Assembly: GCA_011634665.1 (NCBI GenBank)
Contig: WAEK01000003.1
Location: 426,001 to 490,000 of the forward strand
DNA: 64,000 nucleotides
Reading direction: 5' to 3'
From: Mortierella sp. BCC40632
Taxonomy: Eukaryota; Mortierellomycota; Mortierellomycetes; Mortierellales; Mortierellaceae
How positions within the stretch are numbered: the stretch's first letter is position 1; every line of letters begins with the position of its first letter. The notes beneath the pieces are model-generated. The model ran no database searches. It saw only the letters and a list, made by a program, of their open reading frames with translations, and was not told where the DNA came from. The translations under genes and the position numbers were made by a program. Shown here piece by piece: positions 12,291 through 22,866 of the stretch.

Positions 12291-14748
12291 TCCAAAAAAA
12301 AAGTCAGGGACGACCCTTCCTAGAATTGAGCCCGCCAGGGGCGGTTGCTGGCCAGGGCCGTGCTCGTTGCCGCGGGAGATGTCGCGTAGCCCCGTCTGTA
12401 TGCTGGGTGAGCGCACTCAAGGTGTGTGTAGGAGCAACGAAAAGTCCTGGATGGATACAATGGCCAGTAAGGCTAAAATTACGCTAAGGAGTGAGAAGAG
12501 TAGAGATGAACACGAGAGTGACTCTAGGTTGAATGGGTACAGGCTGGATATGAACAAGCAATAAAGGGTATAAGCATGAAAATGAAGAAAAAGGAAAAAA
12601 AGAATTTGACTCACGGAGTGGGGGGAAAAACTGCTTTAAAGGGTCCCAGCATGACTACACATAGAGAAGTGCACAAGGCAAAGATGCAGTGAAACGGATG
12701 TGGCGAGTGTGCTTGCAGACATGACTATAGAGATACACAAGATTCAAGCAATAGGCTAGTTAGCCTGGATATTCACACATGCAGTACAGCGCAAGGTGAA
12801 CACGGACAATGTGGAGAAGCGGGACGAGTTCTGGGTATGAAGGGGTCCAGAGATTGTGGAGGCGGGACAAGGAAGAGAACAGAGGACGATTCCGGATCCA
12901 AGTGTATCTGTCCAGGACGTTGGTTGGACGGAGTGGAAGTGCGATAGGAAAAGGACCCTGTGTGGGACAAACAGACGCGTAAAGATGCTACCAGGACGAG
13001 GACAACAGGCAGAGACCGTGCGTAGAGCACCGAGCACAACAAGTAGGCCGGAGCGGGAGGACAGGCCAGCAGAAGCGACTGACAAAAACGATTCGCACAA
13101 AGTAAGAAGGAGAAAAGGGTGCGCATCGTCACCGAGAGAAGGGCAAGAGAGAAAGAGAGAAACCACGCAAGGATGCAGATGAGCGAATGTAACAAACCGG
13201 ACAGCACGGCCGATGAAATGAACAGCGGGGCGGCGCGAGAGCTTCAAACCCTTGGTGCAGCACACACGATGACCTTCCGTGCGAGAGACAGCCAAGCAAT
13301 AGCAGGCAAAGGGGATAGCCGGAGGGGACGGGACACAAAAAAAAAAAAAAAAAAAAAAAAAGGGAACAGCTTCATCATCACCATCCTTGGCCGCCGCTAT
13401 CGCCGTCGTCGCCGCCGTCCCAGACTCACAGATGTGGCCTACAGACACGGCTCACACACGGCGCACTGGATTCGATGTCCAGGCGCCCAGCTTCTTATGC
13501 CCACCACCGGCTCCATGCGCCTTGGTCCGCTTCATGTGCGTTGACGCCGGTGGTCGCACCTCCCCTCAGGAGCACTGAGATCATATAAGCTGTCAACCAT
13601 TCCCGTCACCAGCCTCGTTGTAGTGCCCCGCTGGCCTCGTTGTCCGTGTGATGCATGCGTGCCCGGACACGCATGCATCCGTCTTTTGAACGTATCCATT
13701 CCTCACGAGAGCCTGTTGGCACGCCTATCCGGTGCGGCCAGCTCCACATCCTCCTTGTAAACACACACTGCCATAGCATGGCATGGCATGGTACATCATG
13801 CCCACCCTCCTCCGTTGAGGTACCCCGACCCCCTCTTGCCTCCCGCGCCGGCATTGGATCAGCCGCTGGTGAGGCCGGTACCTCGTCCCGGAGGGCATCA
13901 GTCTCTCCCCCGAATGCCGCAGGACGCGTGAAGGCACAAGGAGAAGAGGGATGTGGTGTGGCAAGTCTTCTCCAGGAGATGGAAATACTCCGTAGGTTGG
14001 CCTCCATCCAAGATCCCGCTCTCAACACAGACTCCTTCTCGACCGCAGCAGGCGTGCTGGACAAAAGGAGGTAAGGTAGTATGCTCAGGAGGACTTGTGG
14101 CGGATGAGGAAGGCCAGGCAGTCGTCGCTAGGAGAGACGCGGAGCCGTCTGTCGGCGCGGTAGCGGAGAGGGTGACGGAGATTGGGGCAGCATTTGTGCC
14201 CGTACGAAAAAGCCAGGCTCGAGGATCGACCGTAACGTGCCAAGAGTGAGTTTATCCAACATGGACTTTTTTTTTTTTTTTTTTTTTTTTCAGCCATTGA
14301 ATGAGCAAAAGGAGGTGTCTGACTAAGGCACGATGGAGGGTTAGAGGGGGCAGACCAAGGAGACATGCACACTAAAGAGGGGTTAGAAGGGCAAACAAAT
14401 ACCCGCTTTTGGGTACCCAACATCCTATGCTCGAGGTCAAGGAGGGGATGCCAGAGAGATGTCGGTTCTGGTATTTTGCATGCCCCTGTCACGCTAGACG
14501 CCTGAGTTCAACCCGATGTGCCGCATCCTGCATTCTGTCCCTGTAGACCGCGGTCGGTTTTAGTAGAAGCCCGTTTTGTAGTGAGGCTATCTAGAAAGAA
14601 AGCGTAGACAGGCATAGGGCAGGGTGGGAGAGAGATAGAGACAGAGCACGCGGCTCGTACCTCCAAGCACCCTAGAAGATGAGATGGCTTTGCCAAAGAC
14701 AAGACTCTTGTTGGTGTCATGAGCGTGTGTTACGCCACCAACTGGGAC

Positions 14749-14751
<3 letters not shown>

Positions 14752-14790
<39 letters not shown>
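14752..14790 (+). repeat. Poly-T tract of 39
   Basis: A pure run of 39 T about 235 bp upstream of the zinc-finger start codon, followed by a long pyrimidine-rich leader. Confidence 0.95.
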
Positions 14791-14792
<2 letters not shown>

Positions 14793-15025
14793 CTTCTTCT
14801 TTTTTCTTTCCTCTTTCGATGTTGGACGATCTCTCATCTTGCCATCATGCATATCCTTTTAATTTGGCTTCTCTCTCAAACCCTGCCCTTTTTTCTATTC
14901 GTCTTCTCCATCTTCCCACGCCCTTTCCTTCCCTTGCTCATCCTCATCGTCTAGACCCCCTCGTAGCCTCGCTCCAACTCACTCCACTTTTTTCCCAGTC
15001 ACAACTCCAGAGCTCCACTCACACC

Positions 15026-18000
15026 ATGACAGCTACACTTTGCCACGCCTCTCCACGCAGTGGTACTCTCACCAACATTCGTTATCACGCCTATCCCTCC
15101 TCGTCTGCCTCGAGATCCTATGCCACAGTCGACCCGCTTTGCTCCCTTGACTTGTCATACACCGCCTCTCTGCCTCTCCGCTCACAGACAAGCTCTTCGA
15201 GGGGCTCCAAAGTCACCACTCCTTTGCCACCTTCTCCGCTCGATGCTCTAGTCATGGCTCTGGAAGCTACAGCAGAAGAGATAGATAGGGTTTCTGACCA
15301 GTCTCCACATTCTTCGCCACCAAGCACTATCTCGTTCTGCACCACATCCGACGAGAGTAGTTCAGAAGAGATTGAGTGTCGAGGCAATAGCAACTCTGAA
15401 ATCAAGGGTGGATCTGTAGGCTCTAGCGCCACAGTGTCCGTTCCACCCAGCTGCCTTTCGGAAATCAAAGTCTCAAGTGAATCCTTACTCGAGCCCAAGA
15501 GCCATGCTATCGTATCTTCGCTCCAGTGCATCCCCTCGTTAGCTTTGTCAGAGTCTACAGCAGCAGTAGTGTTAGCACTGGCCTCGCTTCCTCCTATTGC
15601 ACTTCCTCCAGTCATGGGACCCATGAGGTCTGAGCCCTGTTCTTCCCAAGAGTCCACACCCGAAATCCAGGAGTCGAGCACAGCTCCCGTACCCTCAGAG
15701 TCACGCACTATCTCTGGACATGGTCATCGCAGAATGAGCAGCAGCAGCAGCATTAGCAGTGTCAGCAGCATTAGCAGTAGCGGTAGCAGTAATGGCGATC
15801 CCAGCAGCAATAGTACCGACGCTAAAACTTATGCTTGCTCGGCAGCCAACTGTGGCAAACGGTTCTGCCAAGCCTCTAGTCTGCGTATCCATGAGCGGTA
15901 GGTTCAGAAGGGTCGCGAGTCACGATTGTGGCGGTGTCTGAAGTGATATCCTGGTCAAAAGATCTGTTTGACTGACCGAGTTGTCCGTTCTATCTCTCTT
16001 TGAAATCAACACCTTCCTCCTCTCTGGGAAAACGAATAGGTGTCATACGGGTGCTCGCCCCTTCGTAAGTACTTCCACCCTCTTCCTCCTGCTCCTCCGC
16101 ATCTACACGCCTCTCTTCTACTGGTCATTTGAAGTCACCTTGAGAGTTGCTTTATTGGGAACGAAAGGGAGTGGAAAGGAGCATGGACATGGGGCCTTAC
16201 CTTCCTGATACTCAAATGACCGACTATGAGAGATGTACGTAAACCGCAGGCGGAGTTGGATGGGAATTGTGAATCGGAAGGGGCATTCCTTCGTAGCTAC
16301 ATGTATGCACCACGCCTTTGTCGTTCTCTTGACACTGTCATTTCATGGCTACAGCTGTCGCTGAGAAGTAGCGTGGAGCATTGCGTGATGGCCGAGGGTT
16401 CTCATTAGAATCGAGCAGTGACAGAAGACCTCCTCGGCTTTGCATCCTCATGTCGCACAAAACAAAAACTCGAATGGAGTGAAAGACTGGGCAAATGAAA
16501 CTGAGGCTGAAAGGTTAGGACATTCGAGATAGCATTGCCACAGGGGGTCGAGTCAGGCGCGTCCTTGACTTTTTTTTTGCTTCTTCTGTGCTTGAAGAGG
16601 CTCTGTCATTATCGGTTCTGTTGGTGGTGCGCGTGCACTGAGAGATGATGTGACTCTTCGCAATCATCTCCTTGGCTTCGCATACTACCTATATGTCCAC
16701 CATCGGCTGGTTTCCGGGGAACCAAGTAGTCCGATTCTCACAACCCACTATCCACTACTCCGGCCATACCATGTTGCTAACGAGTGAAAACGGAAAAAAA
16801 AAAAAGGAAAGGCCCCAAATCATTGACGGATTACCTGAATGCTCTTTTTCGAATGCCACAACTCCAGTGGTTCTCTTTGTCAGTTCGGGCAATAATGGGC
16901 CAGTCCTATTATCGTTTAGCTTGACTACAGAACTTCACAATGCCATTTTTTTCTCTTCTTTTTTCACAACCTGCGGAGCAAATCATTTCTTTCCCATTCT
17001 TTACAACTGCCCCACCTTTCGTGAAGCAACCGAGTGCTTCAATGCTCTGCAGGGTTTTTTTTATCCTCCTATTCTCGCACTTCATCTTTTCATATATTCT
17101 TTATTACCACGCTCAATCAACCGTGATGAAAAACGCTGGTACAAATCGTCTGCAGAAAAGCGCGAACAACAGCATTTTTTTGACTCTTAGAGCGCTAGAA
17201 AAGAAAAACGATCATGACGAGAAAGGAATGGAAGAAAGACAGGTCGTAAGAGAAGTCGATGTGTGCTCGGACAAAGCGATGAACTGTTTCGGGGATGGCT
17301 AGACTCTTGAGTCTCGGCTGTGCCAACCCTTTGCTGGCTCAGATTTCCTGTTCATCCTTTCCGCTGCGCAATCTTCCCTCTTTGCTTGTCCTTTCCCATA
17401 CCTTCTCAAGTTGTTTTTTTGATTCCTCTTATCTGACGAAACGTATCATGATTTTGACGACTCACGGTTTTGTCTTCTTCCTCTTTCAATTTTCCGTTCA
17501 TTTGAATGGACAATATCACCATCTTCTTTCTGGGGGGATCGGTGTGGTATTCTAATTGAATTGTCTCCCTTTGGTTACATGGCTATCCCTCCGGCAATCC
17601 AACTTCATGAACTATTTGTTGGTTGGGTGGGGCTTTTTTCCTAAACGATACCGAATGATCCTTTTGATGGATTGCTGGATCTCTTCTTTTGCTCTTTGCG
17701 TTGTCTTTTCTTTTGCGTGGCATACTGGATATGACTTGGGGACTGGGTGTGTTTCAATTGGGATGGGTGCCGTGTGTCTTTGTCAATGTCTTGATACAGG
17801 TGTGCCGCTATGATGGGTGTGAGCGATCCTTCACTCAGCTTGGGAACTTGAAGGTAAGACTTAATCGTGGAATCAACCGGACTCCCTCGTGATCAAGTCA
17901 CCACTCTGCTCATCACCTGCCTGCTTTTATTTGTGGGTACTTTGTTTTAGACCCATGAACGCAAGCATACCGGAGAACGTCCATACAAGTGCCTCTACCC

Positions 18001-19006
18001 TGGTTGCGACAAGGCGTTTACTCAACTTGGAAACTTGAAGACGCACGAGCATATCCATGACGAAGTCAAGCCGTTTATTTGCCGAATTGCAGGATGTGGC
18101 AAGACCTTTAGTCAACTTGGAAATCTAAAGGTAACTGCTTTAAAATCCTCTCACCCAAAGGCGCCAGAGCTTTATAATATGACACGCCTGTCGTCTTTTT
18201 GTGGTTTGGGTAGCTTTTTTTAGTCTTGGGTGTCTTATATCTGAATCAGCGTCGAGTATTATGAGACAGATCCAACATTCCTTTCTGAGACCAATAAGCT
18301 TCGCGAATGATATTAATGCGGCTCGATTTTCAACGCTCCTGTCTCCTCATAGACCCATACGATTAAAATTCATCCCGATGCTGGGATTAGTGATGAGGAG
18401 CTTGCTGTCACCTCCAAGACAAGAGCAAAGTCCCTTGTGCCTCCTACATTTCATTCTAATAGCCCTCCCCGACCAGCAGCAGCAGCAGCGTTCACTTCAC
18501 TGGCAATGGAGGTAGCTAGTTCACTCATCGCCACATCGCAGGTATTGAAGCAAGATCTCGATCTGAATCCGAAGCAAACTCCTAAGCAAATTCCGATGCA
18601 AGTTCCAATCCAAGACCCCAAACTGGACCTCGGTTCTGACCCAATGCTGAAGCCCGAGCAGGACTCAGCACACGAACCTCAGCAGTACTCTTCACATTCT
18701 GTCATGGTGCCAGTGCCTGGTGTGGTTTACGATGAATGCGGCTCATTGGAGCGGTTAAGGCGCTCAGAGCATCTGGATAGGTTTTACCAACCGGAGCAGG
18801 AAGAACGGAGGGTGGCCAATCCAGTACAGGTCTACTTTCATCCTTATCAGCGACGTCCTATTCGACCCCAGCCATGTGAAGAAGCCAGGTTATTGAAGGA
18901 GATCCGAGCCATGGTTCGATACCAAAACCAGAAACGCAATCGCAGTTACAAGCGTTCTAGGCAGATACTGGATAGCAGTGAAGTCTCTGACGAAATGGAA
19001 GTGTAA
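15026..19006 (+). CDS. C2H2 zinc-finger transcription factor, four fingers
   Basis: Five exons: 15026-15897, 16040-16064, 17800-17853, 17951-18130, 18353-19006 (594 aa). Residues 1-265 are Ser-rich and disordered. Four tandem C2H2 fingers follow at about 270-385, each with C-x4-C-x12-H-x3/4-H spacing. The first has [14 protein letters not shown]. The next three share the F(T/S)QLGNLKTH recognition helix. The linkers are HTGARPF, HTGERPY and HDEVKPF. The TQLGNLK helix recalls fungal Azf1-type regulators, but orthology is not claimed. The C-terminal 215 residues include a repetitive stretch rich in Lys, Gln and Pro (about 415-455) and a basic end ([10 protein letters not shown]). The role is nuclear sequence-specific DNA binding. 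Oddities: a 25-nt exon, and an intron of 1735 bp (16065-17799), far longer than others in the window. Fingers 2 and 4 are split by introns at the same codon. Confidence 0.88.
16065..17799 (+). other. Unusually long intron of the zinc-finger gene
   Basis: It starts with GTAAGT right after the exon encoding HTGARPF and ends with ACAG before the exon of finger 2; the phase (0) and protein are continuous. The interior has a frame at 16672-17190 (172 codons) without recognisable domains. No terminal inverted repeats or coding remnants of a transposon were noticed. Confidence 0.7.
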
Positions 19007-19400
19007 CCGTTGCCTTTTCCCCTCGAGTCCATTGTACAAACTCCCTCGATCCTGCTTACATCTTTCTGTCACTCTTTTGTGCCTTAATCCTGATTTACTC
19101 AATACCCTTCTCTAACCCATCCTTGCACGCCTTGTACTGTACCCTCATTCGTCTCCCTGCTCGACCGTGTACACGTTAAAATAAAAACTATTGCTCCGTT
19201 TTGCTGTGGAGGACTTGCCCTTTGCCTTCTCTCTCCTTTTGCTGATCGAAGGAGATGTATACTGGCCCTCCTGATAGATATGCAGGGAGAAGTCACCGCC
19301 TCTAGTCTTTCAAGAGTGAGTGATTCATGCAATGGAGGAGTATTTTTTTTAAAAAAAAGGCTGCTTGAATCCTCGAAACCCACTTTTGCACCACTGACCA
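19007..19400. other. Intergenic between zinc-finger gene and UPRT-like gene
   Basis: About 390 bp containing the 3' UTR of the zinc-finger gene and the promoter or leader of the next gene. A short A/T homopolymer pair sits at about 19343-19358. An alternative upstream coding start in this stretch cannot be excluded. Confidence 0.4.
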
Positions 19401-20562
19401 ATGCTTCATCTCAAGTTTCCCAAGCTCTCGATTTCCCGAAAGGGCATACGATACCTCAAAGAGTCAGCCCAAGTGTCCCAGGCTGCTCCACAAGGGAGTC
19501 TGACACTTCCAAAAGTCTCCTCGACCTCACCCAAAGTAGTAAGAGAGAGTAAGAGAAATACTGAGAACGAGACCCCTAAGGAATGAATGCTGAGCTCATT
19601 ATTTCTCATTCCATTTACAATCCCTCCTCTAGGACACTCCCGATGACATCCCCATTGAGCCTCCAACAGAAAGCCTGAATGAGGTGCAACCACAACCAGT
19701 CTTAGAAAAGCCGCTACCACCCTCTCTATGGCCCGAGCACCAGGTTGTCGTTTTGCCTCAGTCCAAGCAAATCATGGCCTTACTGACTGTGATGAGAGAC
19801 CGAGAATCGCCTCGAAGAGAGTTTATTGCCTCAGTCGACCGACTCTGTCGCCTCGTTGTCGAAGAAGGTAAGTTCCTCTCCGATATCATATTCTCTGTCT
19901 CTTTCGTTTCTCTCTTTCTCTTTCTCTTTCTCTCCTTGCTTTTAATAGCTATTGCTAACTAGCTTAGCGCCTTTTTTTTTTCGCCTTTTAGGATTAAACC
20001 ATATTCCAATGATCGAAAAGATTATCTTTACACCATCCGGTACAAACTATTGAAAATGGATCAAACAGGGCAGGGAAGGGATTAATGCCAAAGTTTATGA
20101 GAGTGAACCGATTTTTTCTAAATCTGAGTTATCCCACACCATTTTGAGAGAATAGGATTAGAGTTTAAAGGCTACGAAAACAGCCAGGACGTGTGTGGCA
20201 TTCCTGTTCTTCGTGCTGGAGAAGCGAGTAAGAGAGAGGATCTCTTGTGTATTTTTTTTTTTTCTTTCTTTCTTTTTTTTTTTTTTTTTTTTCTTTCTCC
20301 CCTTCTAACCTCCTTTCCCTTCTACTCTCTATCCAAACAAAAACTCCTTCTTTCTCAGTGGAAAAGTCACTTCGGGATATCTGGCCAGATATTCGGATCG
20401 GCAAGGTCCTGATCCAGCGAGATCCAAACACCAAAAGATCTAGATTCTTTTATTCAAAACTCCCACCCAATATTGCCGAACAGTTTTGTCTAGTCATGGA
20501 TCCAGTACTTGGTATGAGCCCTTCATGCACAGCATTCAGCTCCATTTTTCATTTCTCGCCCC

Positions 20563-20598
<36 letters not shown>

Positions 20599-20848
20599 GT
20601 TGTACTTTATGATAGCGACTGGTGGTTCGGCCGTCACAGCGATCGAGGCACTTCTCATGCATGGTGTCAAAGAGGACAAAGTCGTCTTTCTATGCATCAT
20701 TAGCTGTCCGGAAGGTCTTCGCGCTTTGACGTCCCGATTCCCCAAGGTTAAAGTCATCACATCCTCTGTCGCGGAGCGGCTAGACGAACGAAAATATGTG
20801 ATACCCGATACGTTTGATGTTGGTTGCCGCTACTATGGCACTGACTAA
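19401..20848 (+). CDS. Uracil phosphoribosyltransferase-like protein
   Basis: Exons: 19401-19538 (uncertain), 19633-19867, 19992-20039, 20156-20227, 20359-20511, 20616-20848, about 292 aa. Uracil phosphoribosyltransferases make UMP from uracil and PRPP in pyrimidine salvage. The core matches the human UPRT-homologue branch: SVDRLCRLVVEEGLNHIP, GIPVLRAGEAMEKSLRD, IRIGKVLIQRD, and the C-terminal RYYGTD. The PRPP loop DPVLATGGSA is canonical. Near the C-terminus the usual GDR Asp is Cys (VGCRYYGTD), so uracil binding may be altered. Exon 5 begins after a polypyrimidine tract, and the last intron carries a 32-T run. The first 46 residues rest only on a good donor in phase and are not conserved. 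The start could lie elsewhere upstream. The gene is convergent with the Mago gene. Confidence 0.85.
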
Positions 20849-21254
20849 ACACAATATACTCCCACCACGCCCTAATTACAATAATGATAGCAATGATAAA
20901 TAGATGTTGATTGAGATTCCAACCTAATAGGCTGCAAAGCAGGATCGTCTTTCCTCTCTCACTATTTCCCCCTCTGAGGTTAAATATGTAATTTCTTGTG
21001 TAGTGCCCCTTTTGGGAACAATAAGATATGGCTGCTGCAATGCCACTCTATCGAGGAAGGAGGGTTGCTCAATTCAGATCTGGTGCCGGTCGGGGCTCAA
21101 ACAGAAAAAAAAAAAAAAAAAGGGTCTCTCGCAAATCCCTGCACAAATGATCATTAGTCCCTGCGTATGTGCTTTTATTGTGCCTGAATGGTGTTCCCAC
21201 AATATATCATCCTGCCAAACTTTTTTATCCGACATTCATCCGTTTTCCTGCCAT
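20849..21254. other. Convergent intergenic region (UPRT-like / Mago)
   Basis: About 400 bp of 3' flanks from both genes, with an A tract of about 18 at 21105-21121. No gene was seen. Confidence 0.5.
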
Positions 21255-22503
21255 TTAGATGGGCTTGATCTGCGTTTGGAAAAATATAATATGATTCAAA
21301 AAGAGTGAGTCCTACTAGTAGCCAGTATTCAAACGCCCTTAGGTATTTTTGCTGTTGATAAAGACCCTCAATAGCTCTTACCTTCCAGTGCAAAGTGATG
21401 AGCGAGAATACTAGGCACCGGAGATCTTCGACCAAGTAGTAGAACACACGGAGACCCTCGGGATCATCGCTGGCTTGCACATCCACAAGTGATCCGATCT
21501 TTGCCGTCTAGAGAGCGAAAGTACAAAACAGACAATCGGATCCAGCATTAGGACTGTGATCATTGACACAGGACTGAGGCTTTTTTTGGGAGGAGTCTGG
21601 ACCCAATTAGCGAGTGCATCTGGCTCAATAGGGGTTGGCAAATGCAGAGTATCCTTGTCCTTGACTCGAGTATCGATAGTAAAACAATCAAATCACAGCA
21701 ATCCTTTTGCCAGAATGATCAAAGAGTAATAGCCATTTTCATAGTCGAATCTAACGCTCGCCTCATTTGTTTTTCCAGTATTATTTGTTCCAAACAGCAG
21801 CAATATTCACACGCTGCGAGTTTCTGTGAGAATAAGGAGGGGGTTACCTCAAAAGAAATGTGCTCGTTGCCAAGACGGATCTCGAGTTCCTGCTTGCCGA
21901 CAACGCTCTTCCGTGGCCATTTGTGGTCATCTTCCTTCATGACTTCTGAATCGAGGATGATCCTCTTCAACTCCTTGATCATCAAAGGGCTTACGGTCAC
22001 TGTTTTTTTTTTTTTAAGAATAGAGTACGAGGTATGGTACCAAAAAGACAATTGTTAAAAGACAGAATCCCTTTGATCTCCGTTGGCTGAACGCTCCCTC
22101 TCCTTTGATTTATGGTCTGTTCGTATGAATGTTTGTAAAAACGTACTCTCTTTCTTGATCAGCGAGTCATTCCTGTAGTTGGAGTTGTTGGCATATCGGC
22201 AACGTCCGTCCGCGTGGAACTCGAACTCGATGAACTCGTGTCCATATCGTCCCTGATGGCCTGAGCTAAAAGGGGACATTCAGAGCAATAGCCATAAAAA
22301 TGTATCAGCATGTATAGCTCATGAATCAGCACTTTGACTCTTTGACGACGGATGCTTTTTGTTGCCCAAAGATGTTGCAAGTGTACACCTAAATTGGACG
22401 CTGTGGATCGCTCAGAGTATTGTGAATGTAGGTGGATATGAGAGACATGGAGTCCAAGAAGAGTGACCTACTAGTAGCGCACATAGAATTCCTCGGATGG
22501 CAT
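21255..22503 (-). CDS. MAGO: Mago nashi, exon-junction-complex subunit
   Basis: Five exons on the minus strand: 22472-22503, 22147-22265, 21848-21999, 21382-21507, 21255-21269 (147 aa, the usual family length). Landmarks: [20 protein letters not shown] at the start, [49 protein letters not shown], and [20 protein letters not shown] near the end. The last exon is 15 nt and encodes IKPI plus stop, exactly the conserved family C-terminus. Mago pairs with Y14 to lock eIF4A-III on spliced mRNA; here it acts in a genome with many introns. The protein sits in the nucleus and shuttles with mRNPs. The promoter region is shared with the divergent RtcB-type ligase gene (363 bp between the start codons). 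One intron contains poly-A on the coding strand upstream of its acceptor. Confidence 0.96.
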
Positions 22504-22780
22504 TGTGATGGAGAGTGAGCTGGCGGGTCGGGCGCTAATGGCTGGGGTCCTGGATTCCTGGCGACTCTGCTGGCGACTCTGTACAGGAATGGATGCCGAG
22601 GAGAACATCGCATCTAGTAGGTCGCCAGATTCGCCAAAAGTTTCTATGACGTCGTGATGAAAACTACGATCGCATGTGCTGCGCCAAGTCGGAGTCCAGG
22701 AATCCGCAGGCGGGGGAAGCCGCAGCTGGGCGCAGGACACAGCAGCATACTGAGAGAAGTGGCGCATGGCCTGGGCGCTC

Positions 22781-22790
22781 TTTTATAAAG
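22781..22790. promoter_or_regulatory. TATA-like element in the Mago/RtcB divergent promoter
   Basis: A TTTTATAAAG sequence reads as TATAAAG on the plus strand, 77 bp upstream of the ligase ATG, and as TATAAAA on the minus strand, about 280 bp upstream of the Mago ATG. Its spacing favours the ligase gene. Confidence 0.4.
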
Positions 22791-22866
22791 ACGGGACCGT
22801 GTCTCTTTTTTTTTTTTTTTTATCTCTCTCACCACATCAGATACCCTACCCCTCTCACCCCTCAGC

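Larger units (their letters stand above)
11798..15025. other. Divergent intergenic region between PH gene and zinc-finger gene
   Basis: Bases 11800-12300 are a purine-rich leader/promoter of the PH gene. A25 lies at 13337-13361, T24 at 14267-14290 and T39 at 14752-14790. Overlapping opposite frames of about 140-150 codons occur at 13606-14074, but neither shows a recognisable domain. No gene is called. Confidence 0.45.

Noticed and set aside
11498..12416. Ser/Leu/Phe-rich minus-strand frames upstream of the PH gene
   Set aside because: Only the part after the ATG at 11797 matches a PH domain; the upstream portion is translated polypyrimidine tract.
13606..14074. Overlapping 139- and 152-codon frames on opposite strands
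   Set aside because: Neither has recognisable motifs, and openness on both strands points to base composition rather than coding.
16672..17190. 172-codon frame inside the long zinc-finger intron
   Set aside because: Phe/Ser-rich, no domain, and bridged by clean splice sites that keep the finger array continuous.
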